From assembly GCA_020465985.1 (NCBI GenBank), contig JAANYP010007576.1, positions 62,001 to 126,000 on the forward strand: a DNA stretch of 64,000 bases, read 5' to 3'. Every line of letters starts with the position of its first letter. Position 1 is the stretch's first letter. Shown here one piece after another: positions 36,101 through 52,597 of the stretch. This DNA comes from Centrapalus pauciflorus (taxonomy: Eukaryota; Streptophyta; Magnoliopsida; Asterales; Asteraceae). The translations under genes and the position numbers were made by a program. The notes under the pieces were generated by a model. That model had not been told where the DNA came from, did no database searches, and saw nothing but the letters and a program-made list of their open reading frames with translations.

Positions 36101-39100
36101 TTATTTTAGTTATTTTATATCTCATGTGAGAAGCAACAAAGCCTTGCGTTTTATGATGCCATTTATTGTTATTTAGTGGGATGTATTAGTCATTAAATGG
36201 CGACATGTCAATATGTCACACTCAGGTCACTAATCACTATGTTTTCATACATTCCAGGTCATTGTACTTCCAATTGTGGTCCCACCTAGTTTAGTAAAAA
36301 CGTCAGTAAATGTGCCATTGACCTCCAAAATGACCAAGGTGGGATGAATTTGAAAGTACAATGAGCTGAAAACTATGAAAAAACAGTAACCTGAATAGGA
36401 CAAACTGAGAAGTATGTTGCTTTTTTATGAGATTAACCCTTTATTATAATGTATATGTGATGAGCTTTTAGTATATTCCTGGTGTCATTTCCCTCCTATA
36501 ACATATTGTGTATGATGATCTTGTAGTTCTGAACCATGTATTCTTTGAGAAATTCACATATATCAGGTTAACAATCTTGACAAATCATAAATGACACCGA
36601 AGAAATGATCTGAAATCAAGTGCTGGACAAATTATAGCTTTCTTGACAAAAAGTATAAGTTGAAAACAAAGAACAAGAACTAGAAATACAAAGGATCTGC
36701 TGTCCATATTCCACACAGCAGAGTAATAAGATAAGGACCAATTACTCTAATCTCTAAAGGAAATGAAACCAACAAGATTAAAGGGAAAAGGATCACTTCA
36801 AATCACCAAGATCAACAATCTCTAAAGGAGACGATGATTTAAGGGAAAATAGAGGCTACTCTATTGAGTATTCATCTATAGTCATCCAAAAGCTGAGTAT
36901 TACAATGCTGGAACCTCTATTATATGGAGAGTTTCTAAAGGATTGACCCTAGACAAAATAAAACAAATGCTGAAATACAAGGATAGGAGTATAGGACTGG
37001 ATTATTTGGATTCATTCTCCAACTAAACTAGCTTACTAAGGCCAATGTTGCAAAACTTGCTTAGGAGGTAGTTGGCCGGGGAATAGCGTTTAGTCGGCCT
37101 AGGCGAGCAGTAGTCGGATTGGAATTCTTTTAATGTAAATTTTAAAATTACATATACAAGTTACAACGTGTTAATAAGTACTCAATTATACATATAATTG
37201 TTCATAGCACCAAAAGATATGTTCAATTTCATTAATATTATTATTAGATTTTGACCATTACCGACTTGACCGATTTTTGGCTGACTTTGACCGACTATGA
37301 CGGTTTCTGACTGTTTACCCCGATTAGGGCCAACTCGAATCGGTTACCGGCAAATTAGCTCCTAAGCACTGACTGAGCGGCCGCCTAGGCCGATTTTTGC
37401 ATGCGTAGTGTATGTTATCCGGTTATTTTTACTTACACGGTGTAGAGGCCCTAGGCCAGCTTGTGGTGCAAGGTAAATACCTTGAATCTAGAATTACACA
37501 ATGACTCTTAAAAGTGTGATATAGCTTGTAAGACAACCACTTGCTTGATTCGTACTCGTGACAATTTCTTGATTACCATTGGATTGCTAACGCATTTGGA
37601 TACACATGCATCAAGAAATTACCCGTTTATGATGATATACCTTTTCTTTTGCCGCTCATCAATTGCTGATGCTTGTGTTGAAATGCAAGTTTCTTTTGTC
37701 CTCTATTATATATCCTAGAGTCTTACTTCCTTCAAAAGTCTATATTGAATCCAATGTTATTTGATTTTACACACACATGCATATAATCCTGCAGGAGAAT
37801 TAACAAATGCTGATATGATTGAGACAACACCTAGCCACATATCCTGATTATTTGATCCTTTTTAGGTTTTGTATAATGTTCTTAGAGAGCGTTATATCAT
37901 GCCCAGACGTCTACTCATGACTGGAACCCCTATTCAGAATAGCCTTACTGAACTTTGGGCACTCTTGCAATTCTGTATGGCTTCAATCTTTGGGACATTG
38001 GAGCAGTTCTGTTCTACATTCAAGGAAGGTGGAGGAGATCATTCATCAGGTCCCATCCTCTTCTTCATAAATTTCTATTATCTGCGTCTCTCTTGTTACA
38101 TTTGCTTAAGGTTATGGTATGTTTGGTACTTCCATACATTTTTTTGACTTCGCTAAAACGTTGACATGCATGTAAAGCTTTTTTAAAGAAGTGTTCCTAA
38201 GTTTATTCATTTTTTTCAAATAATCCTTGATGGCTTGATGTTGTTCTGGTCAGTTCCCAACATTAGTTAAAGAAAAAAGTTGCTGTATTTCCTTTCTTAA
38301 GCAGGCAAAAGTGCACCAATAGGTAAGGAGAAATTCAAAAGCTTAAAATATGTTTTGGGGGCATTCATGCTTCGAAGAACAAAATCTCGGCTTATTGAGA
38401 CTGGAACCCTATCTTTGCCACCTCTTACTGAAATCACCTTGTAAGTTTCTTATAATGGCTTGTATTTGCATTTTCCCCTTTCTGAAAATTGTTCAACATT
38501 TTCTTATGTGTTTTTAAGATTTGATTAAAAACATATCTAGACTGTTAAATTATATATATATATTATAAACCACAAGTGAACAGAAATCCTACATCCACCA
38601 TGTTTCTCTTTGGTAATACAAATGTGAAGGGAAATTAACTAGAATAATATGCCAAGAAAAGCAGTTTGCTCAACACTTCCGTGTTCGACTGGTCGGTAGG
38701 ATGGCTCCCTTGGTGACCTTGCAGAAGAAGGTGTATATGTCTATATTAAGAAAGGAACTTCCGAAGCTTCTAGCATTATCTTCTGGGACTTCTAATCAGC
38801 AATCCTTGCAGAATATTGTAAGACAACTTCACATGTATTAACTTTTTAATGCATGACTTGAACATATAAAAAGAATATTTCTTCAGGGCCTGTTAATTTT
38901 ACTTTGACCAAAAGTACTGTTTCTTTTGCATCATCGATTGAACTTTCTGTACCCTATGTCACAAGCACGTTCAATCAGTTAATGTTTGTGTGTTTTGTTT
39001 TCTTATGCATACAACTTGTGCCCATTGGTGTTTCTTGATTTGTTGTATTTGATTGGAGTTTGGAGCTGTGCAGAGGTTATTTTTTCATCTGGAAATTAGT

Positions 39101-42100
39101 CTTTGATTTGCATGAGTTGCGACTTTTATGCAGGTAATACAGCTACGTAAAGCATGTAGTCATCCTTATCTTTTTGCTGGAATAGAGCCTGAACCATATG
39201 AAGAGGGTGAACACTTAGTTCAGGTAGCATAAATGTGATATGTCTATTTTCTTACATTGGATTTGGTATCGAAATCCATATGATGTAATCTACTAATGCT
39301 TTAAATTGTTGGTTCATAAAAGGAGCTTAATATTTTGCTTATTTATGAGGCCAGCAATAAATAAGAGTTGACCCAACTTTTGAGAGTTATAATATGTTGT
39401 CCTTGTTTACCCTAAGAGGTACAAAGATCAAAATGAGATGATTACAGAAAGTTAAAACTCTTCTGTAAATTGTGTTTCTTCTCCTAGCTTGGTTGATTTG
39501 TCAAGCTTCCTTAATTAAGATTTAGTTCACTTATATCACCTTGCACCATCTTATCTTAGAAACACCAGAAACTGGTTATGTGGAGTTCTCTGGGACAAAC
39601 GATACAGCGATACTTATTTTGATATTAACAAAATTATGATGTAAATGGATGGAGATATAAAATAATGCCAATATTTTTTTTTTCATTCTGTGCCTATTAA
39701 TTAGATATAGCCACTTTACATTTTGGTACACAAGTGACGAGTAGTGAGCTTTGATTCGTGAATTTCTTTCAGTTGAGTACATTGAGTAATCGACCATTTC
39801 CTTGTATCTGAGAAATATTATCTTTTATCTCCATCACCGAACACCATCGGCCCTAGTGTTGCAAGAGAAAAAGAAAGTTTGTGGTGTAATTATGCCTTTC
39901 ATGGATAGGCGATGATACTATGATAGTGGTTCTTGTTCCCATTGTTGAGCTCTCTTGATATACATAAACTATTTTGTGTTTGTTTATGATCTCTTTCAGG
40001 CAAGTGGAAAACTTGTGGTCCTGGACCAGCTACTTCAGAAGCTACGTAATTCTGGACACCGTGTTCTTCTGTTTGCGCAGATGACACATACACTTGACGT
40101 ATTGCAGGTTTCTTTTCTCTTGCTGCTCACCGATGAATAAGAACCAGCAACTGTGCTGGTATATCCTTTTGCAATTGTTTAAACTTGAAAATTTTGAAAT
40201 ATAGGACTATATGGAGTTGAGAAAATATCCATATGAGCGTCTTGATGGATCCATTAGGGCTGAAGAACGCTTTGCTGCAATTAGGAGTTTTAGCCGACAT
40301 CTGGCCATGGGAAATTCCAATTCTGAAGCTGATCCTGACAGTGCATTTGTTTTTATGATTTCCACCAGAGCAGGGGGCGTTGGCTTGAATCTTGTAGCTG
40401 CTGATACGGTGAGCCACCTCAATACCATGTCCCTTCCATCTGTTTTCCACAGTTTTGCATCTTTTTCTTGCTCCCTTTTCATATATATCATGATTTCTTC
40501 CCACCTTCAAGGACTTCTAATATATTCTTAATGTGCAAATTATGTTTAATTTACGAAAGTGCAGTAGAAACCTCACTCGTGCCTGATAGTTATGTTACTT
40601 ATGTACTCATGTAATCATCAACTTGTGAAAGAGGGTTTGTATATATTCACTGTTGAGGTTATCTGCTTTGTGTATATTCCTTTATATGGTGTGCTGTTGG
40701 TTGAAGGTGTTCTATTTTGAGGAAGCTATCAATTCACTGAGAATGGTACAAAATGCAGGTTATATTTTATGAGCAGGATTGGAATCCACAGGTGGATAAG
40801 CAGGCTTTACAGCGGGCACATAGAATTGGTCAAATGAATCATGTGATGTCTATAAATTTAGTTACTGAGCGGACGGTGGAGGAGGTTATCATGTATAGAG
40901 CAGAGAGGAAATTGCAACTGAGCCATGAAGTCATAGGTGAGGATGCTATAGACAAGGAAGGGAAAGATATGGCAGGTGTCACATCCGGTGATCTGCGATC
41001 TGTTGTACTTGGATTACGTATGTTTGATCCTACTACCGAAGGCAAAGATAGTTCGGATCAATTAGACATGTCAAAAGTAAATGCTATTGTTGAAAAGGTA
41101 ATAGCATTCCGAAATGGAAGAAAATCAGAATCAGAGGGTGGGAAAGTTGAGATCAATTCGAAGGATGTATTAAGCGGACATGATCTTGTTGGAAGACACA
41201 CATCATCAATGGACTTTGACCCAATACTTGATGAAGCTTCATATCTTTCTTGGGTTGAGAAGCTCAGAGAAACATCAGACACATCTGATGACTCCACTTT
41301 TGAGGAGCGAAATAAGCGACCTTTACCTGAGGAGAAGCATCTCAAAGCTGAGTCTGTTAGGAAGAAAGCCGAGGAGAAAAAATTAGCAAGATGGGAAGCT
41401 CAGGGATACAAATCATTGTCAGTTAAGAATGTTGTGTTGCCTGCAGACAGCAATACCTTGTCAGATTCTGGTTCCGTACAGTTTGTTTATGGAGACTGCA
41501 CACAGCCATCAAAAGTTTGTCCATCAGAGCCTCATATAATATTCGGGTACTTTCTTTTTTTGTTTTTTATCCTCATGGAAGCGTTAATTGCACAAAAGTA
41601 GAACATGCTTTCTATCAAGTTACATTTTTAGGACCGTACTTTCGAAATCAATGTGTCATCGCTTATGTTACCTAAATTATAAATTGAATTTTGCTAAATG
41701 GTTTCCTTTTTTGGCAATCAGGTTTTATATTTTCTTGTAAACTTATAACATAAGCCCTATGGAATTAACCCCTATGGAATATATCGAACTTTGATGTTTT
41801 ATACGACAAAACATTGGCAATATATGATCTGAAGTTAGCTTTGCTAGAGTTTGACACGTTCTTTTACATGTTCATAGTTTCCATGTTCCTCATAATGGGT
41901 ATCTCCTCTCATGTTTTTTCCTGTAATAGTTTCTGCATAATTCTTGGCGTATTATCCTTCATTTTTGGTTCATCATAAGGAAGCATTAGAAGCACAGTGG
42001 CTTTTGATTTATTTTGTGTTTGTTATAATTGTGTGTTCTCTTGCAGCTGTGTTGATGATTCTGGAAATTGGGGTCATGGTGGTCTGTTTGATGCACTAGC

Positions 42101-45100
42101 TAAACTGTCATCTCAAATTCCAAGTGCATATGAGCAAGCTTCTGAATGTGGGGACCTTCATCTGGGCGATCTTCATCTTATAGAAGTTACTGGTCAGCAT
42201 CTTAAAAATTAAGTTTTGATTAGTGTGCTTCATTAGGTGTTTTGGGTACGTACAACCCTGTGGAGCTACCATAGTATTGGCAGGTTTTCATGAGAAAGAA
42301 TCCCCCCTCCCTCTCACCTGCAATTCGGACAAAATATTGGCACTAAAAAGTTGGCCAATTGGGGAAGGTTATCTTAATGAACTAACTCAGCAATCTTCAA
42401 CACTTCCCCTTTCCCACCTATAAATTAATATTACTTCGGTTAGTCAGGAATAGAGTTAATTGCACCAAATGTAACAACTTTCACTCAATTTCTTTGTTGG
42501 CTTACTTCCAAAATCAACGGCCTTTTTTACAAGTTTATGATCAAATACTAGACTTGGTTACGAATAAGAAACATCTATCAAAAGGCAATCTTTGTTTTAG
42601 GCAAACAAGTCCATTATTTGATTATAAACTTATCACACTAGACCCTTAAAATTTGCTTTTGAAAGTACGATCCCAAAATAAAATTGACAAAGTAGTCAAG
42701 TATGTTCCATTTTGGTGTAATGAATTCTTTGTGGTATGCACAAGCACTTGGGTACCCCCTCTGTCATGCACACTGTTACATTTCATCTTGTGATGTCCAT
42801 GAAATTGCAACATTCCCTTTGTTGGAAAATTTAAAGTTACGACGTCTTTGCCCATTGTCATCATTGCTATTTTGCTGCTTTTGGACAATATTGTTTTATC
42901 ATGCCATTATTGGAGGGTGTTTGGCTAATAGTATACGATCTCGCAAAACCATGTTCCTGGTTAAATATTGCAATTATCTTTGGACAGACTATAAGATTAT
43001 TTTGGTAAATGTTATCTGATATGTCTTGTACTATTAATGATGTTTTCACCTGGTGGATACATCTTTGTGGTTCTTTTAAAGATTATTTAACAACCCCGCT
43101 GCAGATGATGATGATGAGAATAAAATTGCTAAGGCACGCATGTGGGTAGCACTAGCTGTGGTTCAAACATATAATCCTCGTCGTAAAGTGCCTCGTAGCA
43201 GTATCTCTATTACCGAACTGGAACAGTGCCTTTTAAAAGCTTCATTTTCAGCTGCTCGAAATTCTGGTATGTTTGGTTACACCATCTTTTTATTCTGAAT
43301 TTGTTGAATTCTCTGAGGTTATATTCCCATGTGTGCTTGTATTACATGATACTGCCTTTGTACCAAGATAAATGCAATACGGGCACACAATTCTGATAAA
43401 GATGTTGACTTTTAGTTGAATGTTAACATATCCCTTATAGCAGCAATGGTAAGAAACCAAAATTCTTATTAAATTGTTATTCTGGATAGAAACATTGCCA
43501 AAAAAAAAAAAATACATTTATTCTGCTTGCATAATTATGATCCTCATTTGTTATTGTTAGCTTATTTGATTTATTTTTGTCCTGGAATTACAATAGCTTC
43601 GATACACATGCCGCGAATTGGTTATCAGGATGGGTCAGACCGGACAGAATGGTACTCAGTTGAACGTCTTCTCCGAAAATACGCAGCTTTATATGGCATA
43701 AACATATATGTGTAAGTCCCTCCTTAACCACTACTTTCAGCATCTTCGTTCATTTCCAATGTGTAGTGGAGAGTTGGAGACTTAAGAGTGGAAAATAACT
43801 TCTATTTAAAAAAATAGAATCGACATTTGACTTCTGTGTGTTAAATAGGTCCGAACTTCGTAAGTTGAGCAGAATGATGCTTTATTTTTTAACAAGTTGA
43901 TTACTTCGTTGAATCATAAATAATTTTGGATTTTGAAGCTACAAAGGGAATAATACATGTTGGGTTACGAATCTAGGAAGAAGCATATTTAATTTTCAGC
44001 ACATGGGAAGTCTATTGTTTCAATCTAGTGTTAAGAGGTGGACTTCGGATCCATAGTCTTGTAGTTTTAGAACGAACTATATTCTAACCGATATTATAAT
44101 GCGACATTTGGTTCGCATAATATTTACTCCAAGATTGGAATCTGCAAAGGAATAGAATTTTGGAAGGAATGAAATTTGTCTGAATCCAAATACTATAATT
44201 TCTTTGGTTGGTAGGAAATGAATGAAATTCAGATTCAATAACTTTTTTAGTTTTATGTTTGTTTTAAAAACCTGTCAAAAGAATTGGACTATGACATGAC
44301 AAATGATCAAAATATATTGCTAAAAGCTTTTTAAATTTTTAAATGATAAAAATATTTTAAAAGCATGTTCATTTTTTATTTAATCTACGTAAAGTAATTC
44401 TTTTTTTTCATAAAACAGAGTGTTTTTTCTTCATAAATTCATAAAATAGATGTTTTAAATGATGAACATTAAATATCAATGTTTACTACGTAAGAGATAA
44501 ACTTTGGTAATCAATATTATTATTGTATATTGTTGTGAATAAAACATTGATTACAAGGGGATTATATAAGAGTTATATTTACACTCAAATCCATATAATC
44601 TAACACTTTATTCCCTCTAATATAAATATATACACAAGTGTCTAATATTCCCCCGCAAGCTACAGGTCGTTGGCCGGGGAACGACTTGTAGCTTGGATCG
44701 TAAAAACATAAAAACGTTGTGAAAGAAACGGATTGATGAAGATATCTGCAATCTGATCATCGGTGGATATAAATTGGACTGAAAGCTGCCTATCAACAAC
44801 TTTTTCTCGAATAAAATGAAAATGACCTCCACGTGCTTTGTCCGGGCATGAAACACAACGTTGGCAGAGAGATAGGTAGGGAGTGGGGTTGGATAGGGGT
44901 ATGTAATAGTATAATGGGTATACAAGGGTGGAAAGGGATGTGATAAGTTTGATGGGTGAGTAGATTGGTGGTAGAGGAAGGTGGGTGAGTGGGTGGGGTG
45001 GGATAGAGGAGGATAGGGTGAGAGTAATATAATGGTGGAAAGAGATGTGATAAGTTTGATGGGTGCAAAGATTGGTGGTAGGGTAAGATGGGTGGGTGGG

Positions 45101-46027
45101 TATAATGTAAGGTGGGAATAGATTCGGTTAGTTTGGTGGAGTGGATAAATTGGTGGTAGGGTGGGTTGGGGTTGGGTTGCGTCGATATAATAGGTAAGAG
45201 TGAATATGTCATGAGAATGAAATGTTCATTACTTGACAACTTCTCATGGAAAACACATTACTTTAATGGAGGGATTGTTTTGTTTGAAAGAGAGTTGTCA
45301 TTCCATAGAATTTGATAGCCAAACATGACATGGGAATGAAATGTTCATTCCGAAGGAATTTGTGAACCAAAAGCCCTCTAAGAGTAGAATTTTCTATGCA
45401 AGGACCAAAAAAGAGTAGAATTGAAAGTTGAAGAACTAGAAATACAGGTAGTGGCATTGTCCAAGGGCCACCTTCTTACCACCTCATGGCCCAGATAAAT
45501 TTTAGATATTTGGCAGGCACTTGGCAGAAGAGGCCTTCAACCCTCATAGGAGGTAGTAGCATCTAGCGGGAATTAGGCCTTGAAACCTGATGCTTCAATC
45601 TTCATAAGGTATCAAGTGGCATGATTGACCGCTATACCAACTCCTTGGGGTCAAAGTAAAAGTAGTTGTCGTGTGGAACCGTTTGAAAAAGTATGCAGGA
45701 GCCTATAATCATTCGATATTTACATCTTTCAGCTAAACAACGAAAGATTAAAAAAAATACATGAAGTTCATATTTGTTTCTATAGTCTTTTTCATTTTAA
45801 AAATTATGGTGTTAGAATCCTTTTTGTATATACGCATCAAACGTGATTCAAAATCATATCTTCACTTCTAGTTTGCAGTTCATATATACCACCTATAAGA
45901 TGATAATATTGTTGGAAACTGGGCAAAATGACTCGTATAGAAACATGAACCACGAGTTGGAATTGTAGTATGTTTTACAAGATCTCTATTTATAATATGC
46001 AGGTATTATTTCCGACGTGCCTCTTGA
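33174..46027 (+). CDS. CHR10: SNF2 chromatin remodeler, CHR10/ALC1-like with macro domain
   Basis: An ATP-driven nucleosome remodeler. Its animal relative ALC1 is recruited by poly(ADP-ribose) through its macro domain. Sixteen exons: 33174-33357, 35172-35179, 35539-35617, 35699-35859, 35957-36088, 37866-38049, 38305-38440, 38700-38817, 39134-39223, 40000-40107, 40205-40408, 40759-41546, 42047-42192, 43105-43266, 43597-43711, 46003-46027; 2640 nt, 879 aa. Motifs: DEMGLGKT (63-70, Walker A), DEAQ (178-181), LMTGTPIQNSL (205-215), STRAGGVGLNL (453-463), QRAHRIGQ (486-493). A charged linker (about 500-700) leads to a macro-type region from about 728 (CVDDSGNWGHGG) to the end. The ATG at 33174 (MNYEQRL) is used; the upstream in-frame codon at 33153 is GTG. 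Large introns 1, 5 and 15 carry repeats. Confidence 0.96.
35172..35179 (+). other. 8-nt microexon of CHR10
   Basis: The eight bases GAGACGAG sit between 'tttttgcag' and 'gtatag'. They finish a Gly codon begun in exon 1 and add Asp-Glu, giving GDEMGLGKT, the ATP-binding loop found in all SNF2 proteins. Without it, exons 1 and 3 join out of frame (phase 1 to phase 0). The flanking introns are 1814 and 359 bp. Confidence 0.93.
37045..37405. repeat. possible TIR repeat in CHR10 intron 5
   Basis: GC-rich words 'gcttaggaggtag', 'gtcggcctaggcg' on the left and 'agctcctaagc', 'ccgcctaggccg' on the right occur in opposite orientation, and (a/t)ccgact words repeat between them. This suggests a decayed inverted-repeat element. 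No clear target duplication was found. Confidence 0.35.
44527..44885 (-). mobile_element. Ty1/copia 3' remnant in CHR10 intron 15
   Basis: On the minus strand, 44880-44690 encodes the end of a copia RNase H: LSANVVFHARTKHVEV, then in the next frame FHFIREKVVDRQLSVQFIS and DDQIADIF. A one-base frameshift separates the two parts. A G-rich polypurine tract (gcgggggaatatta) follows near 44650, then the start of a short LTR. The rest of the element is absent. It lies antisense to CHR10. Confidence 0.75.
44878..45190. repeat. G-rich degenerate minisatellite in CHR10 intron 15
   Basis: About three imperfect copies of a roughly 120-bp unit carry 'gtgataagtttgatgggtg', 'agattggtggtag' and many GGGT words. 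The plus strand has long GT/GA-rich runs and very few C. The intron RNA would therefore be G-rich. Confidence 0.8.
45420..45655 (-). mobile_element. possible tRNA-derived SINE
   Basis: Read on the minus strand, 'ggagttggtatagcggtca' resembles a pol III A box and 'caggtttcaaggcc' a weak B box about 50 bp later. No target duplication or A-tail could be fixed, so the call is tentative. It lies in CHR10 intron 15. Confidence 0.35.
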
Positions 46028-46401
46028 GAGTACATGCCAAGCTATGCATTGAATCTGGAGACAAGTAAGCTGATAATCTGATATCCACGTAATGTTCACC
46101 CAATCCAGACACATGAACTTGTAAGCAACTTTATCTGTATGTATATATTACTTTGTTTTTTTTTTTCCCCCCCTTAGCTTGTAATATTTATTAATGGTCA
46201 CACAGTAATTCATATACACAGGCAAACAAACGATTTTCATTATATCGATATCAATCATGTGGCAAAGTCTTTGAAAACTCCATTTAAGTCCAGTGTGGGT
46301 GAGCATGAACGTGAACTACGACCGTGAGACCTACGAAATTGGGGGTCCTGTGCGGTCGAGCCGCATGCACACCCTAAAAGACGCCCATGTACATAGAGTT
46401 T
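46028..46401 (+). other. CHR10 3' region
   Basis: Probable 3' UTR and downstream DNA. A small perfect hairpin, TGCGGTCGAGCCGCA, lies near 46351. No further gene was recognised. Confidence 0.4.
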
Positions 46402-46595
46402 TAGAGTGGGGTTCAAAGGAGAACCATAATGTATTGGAAAAATAATTAACCACAAATGCATCACAATTCCCGCTATTCCCGTGTGATGCATCAAATTACT
46501 GCGTGATGCATCGACTTCTTGCGTGATGCATCACCTGATCCAATGACTATAAAGTGGTTTCTTGATGTATTATGGTTCTCCATTGAACCCTCTTT
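46402..46595. mobile_element. short TIR element of the GGTTCAA family
   Basis: The left end, GTGGGGTTCAAAGGAGAACC, is mirrored by the right end, which inverted reads AGAGGGTTCAATGGAGAACC. The ends match those of the larger element at 49766-51190. The interior contains several TGATGCATC words, also found in the larger element. I read it as a deleted derivative of the same family. Confidence 0.7.
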
Positions 46596-49539
46596 ATATA
46601 TGTATGTACATGTGTATATGAACTAAACATGACTCTTGACACGAATATTAATACGATCATAGACAAGTTGACATGAAAGTGACACAAAAATTAAACGGGT
46701 GCGATTTTGGTTTTTGGTAAACCTATCAATTCAACCATCTAACCAGTTTATCAAATTTAAAGTTTTTTAGTTATTATCAGCAATGTTATAAAACTTGAGA
46801 TTAAGATTGTAGGATCGTATGACCTTGCAATCCTACTCATAGATTTCGAGTACGATTGTTATATGATGGATTTACAGCAGGATCAGATTTAGGATTGTAG
46901 GATTGATCATAAGTTCTTATGTTACATTTTACTTGGTCCGTATTTTACTTGGTTTTCTCATAAGATCATTTTTAAGATTGTAGGACGTACGTAGTATCGT
47001 AGGATCATTTATTGATTCGATCCTCTCTTTTACTCAAATCCAACCACTTTACCTATTAGAATAGTGGATTGAATCGTAGGATAGGTTGAGTAGCTTTTTG
47101 TATGATTGTAGACATTCATAAACATGAACTCACATTTCTTTACAATTTAATTTTTTGAAGTGATATAGTTTATGATATAAGATTATAAAAGCACCTAGGA
47201 AAAAAATTTAATTAACTTTTTTATTGTAGGATCTTAGATCTTTTGTAGCGACGAATACAATCTTAGACATGATCTTGATAATGTTGATGATTTATATGGT
47301 TAATATTTATTTTTAGTAATTTTATTTTATTCCTATCATTTATTATTATTCAACCAACAACATTTAAATTTATTTCTATAATTTTATCGTAGAGTGTGAC
47401 CACTCTTGTCACATCTCTAATTTCTTCTTATTATTATTATCTACTTATCATATATTCATATTAATACTTTATTTATTTGTCTTGAGGCATTGCATTTATA
47501 CCTTTTTAAATAGTCTTAGATTTTTTACGTTATTATTTTATTTAAAAGACCAAGAACTAAATTTGGTTAACTTCAATCCAAACATGATTTTAAATAAGTC
47601 AATAATGATTTGATAGGAAATTTTTATAAAACTAAATACAACATGAGTACGAATAAATCAACAATGGGTTGAAAGGAAACCGACACGTAAATACGTTAAT
47701 TCGAACACGACAGGATTTACCACTTGTAAATTCATGGTAAGGAAAGATAATTCATCTTCTTGAAAAGGAGGAAGGCACGGATTCTTTATCCCCAAAAAGG
47801 GAAGAAGGAAATTTCATGCCAATTGGCTCTCATACGTCATTACTTTCTTAAGCAAGTGATCCTTTTCAAATGCCTAAATGATTTACATGCTTTTTATTAT
47901 TATTCTTAGCAAAGAGCAACTTTTTGGTATTGGCTTCGAAGTTGAACCCTCAACCAATTTCATATCGTTTATTCTATTAGGAATGACATTGGATTTGGGA
48001 TGACTGAGGTCTCATTTTCCATTCCCGTCTTCAATTCTCACGTTCTTCTGTTCTCATTCCCGTTTTTACGTTTCATTTTTTAATTTAATAGATCTCAGTC
48101 ATGCTTAAGTTATAGTTTAGTTTCAGAAAAAGTATATAAATAAATTATAAAACAAAATAGTTAAACATTTTGAGAGGAGTTGATATTGCAAGTTATATTT
48201 AATATAATTTTACTAATCTTTAATTTGGAATACGTAATTTAGTCCCTATTGAAGGCTTTTGACTCTAGCAAACTTGGATAACAGAGGCCTTGGTATTCAT
48301 TCCATTCTATGTGGGGAGGACTTGAGTCCAGCTATTTGAGATTGACGGTAAAATATCTCTAGAGCGCAATATATGAGTATTACGTTAATTTATAATATTA
48401 GAAACTATTAAAACTTAAAAGTATATATATTTTGGAGTATTAAAAGTTGCATATTTGTCTCCTTCAAATATTTTAAAAAGGTGAATAAAATTTGTTATAA
48501 TATTGACGCTCAACAAACCTTGACGCAACAAAAACAATGAATCTAACAATCAACGACCTTTGAAATTATGATAAGGGTAATAATCAAAAGACTGAATCCA
48601 ATGCTTAAGAAACTTTGAAATAACAATAATTATAATATAGTTTTTTTTTTAATAATATATAGAATTGAATAGTCAAGAACCTTTGACATCATAATAAATA
48701 ATAATTAATTCGACCAAATAGTCAATACCCTCTATAAAAAGAATAAAAAATATGAATTGTGAAACATGAAGATAACACGTTAATTTAATAAAGAGAAATA
48801 ATGGTAAATAAGAGAGAAGGGTAAGAAAAATGTTCAATAGTAAAAGAATGCATAATCAAATCAATAGTAAAACATACCAAAATGAAGTGTAATAAAAATG
48901 TTTAAAAGTGACTTGTATTTTTTTAAATAAATGAAGTGCATAACTAAGTTAAATAATTTAACATTTTAGTTAAACAATATATAAATTTAATTTAGAAAGA
49001 CAATATTAATTTAGTTTAAACTAAAAATACATTCTATTTAATTAATTTGTAGAAATAAAATAAAATATATAATATATCAAAACATGTTACTATTTTAATT
49101 ATATAAGTTGAAGAACCAGTTAATTTAAAATTGAACTTATATTAAATTGACTTTAATTAAATAGAGCATGAACTTAATTAATTAAAAAGATGATATTAAT
49201 ATAAGTTAAATAAAGTATTAAGATAATTAAATTAGTACATTATATTTAGTTAATATATACAAACAAATTATTATAGTACGTAATTTAATTTATATTAAAA
49301 TGAGTTTAATAACTTAATTATTTAATGAAATCAGGTTTAACAGGATATAAAGGGTATATAGTAGGACAACCAAAAGGTTTTTTTTAAATCTTAAACCTCT
49401 AATGCTTTTTTATTTTAATAGAAAGTTATAATTTTTAAAATTTGGTTATAGGAGTTTAAATTCGTTAAACAAACAATACTGACTTTAAATCCAACATCGA
49501 AAAAAAATATCTACAAGAAAATGGAGCAAATTCCACTGC
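46596..49539. other. AT-rich intergenic, no gene recognised
   Basis: The section 46780-47290 repeats 'gattgtaggatc' and 'gatcgtagg' words in degenerate copies. 48400-49340 is almost entirely A and T, with 'ttaattaa' words. No coding sequence or paired transposon ends were found. Confidence 0.5.
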
Positions 49540-52032
<2,493 letters not shown>

Positions 52033-52044
52033 TATATATAAATA
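52033..52044 (+). promoter_or_regulatory. TATA box of the dioxygenase gene
   Basis: TATATATAAATA lies 94-105 bp before the start codon. With the usual 25-35 bp spacing, transcription would start near 52070, leaving a leader of about 70 bases. Confidence 0.6.
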
Positions 52045-52137
52045 CACCTACTTGTATCACTTGTTAGTTCACAATATAACCACTTCAAAAAAACACAAAA
52101 ACAAAATTAGATTTTATCTCCCAAAAATATATTATCT

Positions 52138-52552
52138 ATGGGTTTTGTTACACAACCAAAAATACCTGTTTTTAACATGGCAGAAATGAAGCAAAATAGT
52201 ACAGATTTATGCCATAAAGTGAGGCATGCACTTGAAGAGTATGGTTGCTTCTTGGTTGTGTATGATATCGATGCGGTTATCGGAAAGATCAATACGGAGG
52301 TGTTTAATGCGTTAGAAACCCTATTTGATCTTCCCGTTGAAACGAAATCACAAAACACTTCTGATAAGCCTTACCATGGTTACGTAGGCCAAATTCCCTT
52401 TCTTCCCCTCTACGAAAGCGTTGGAATTGAGCATGCTACAAGTGTTCATGGAGTTCGTACCTTCACAAACCTCATGTGGCCCTCCGGAAACGACATCTTT
52501 TGGTAATATATATTATATATATATATATTTATATACTAATTAATTAAGCTCG

Positions 52553-52597
<45 letters not shown>

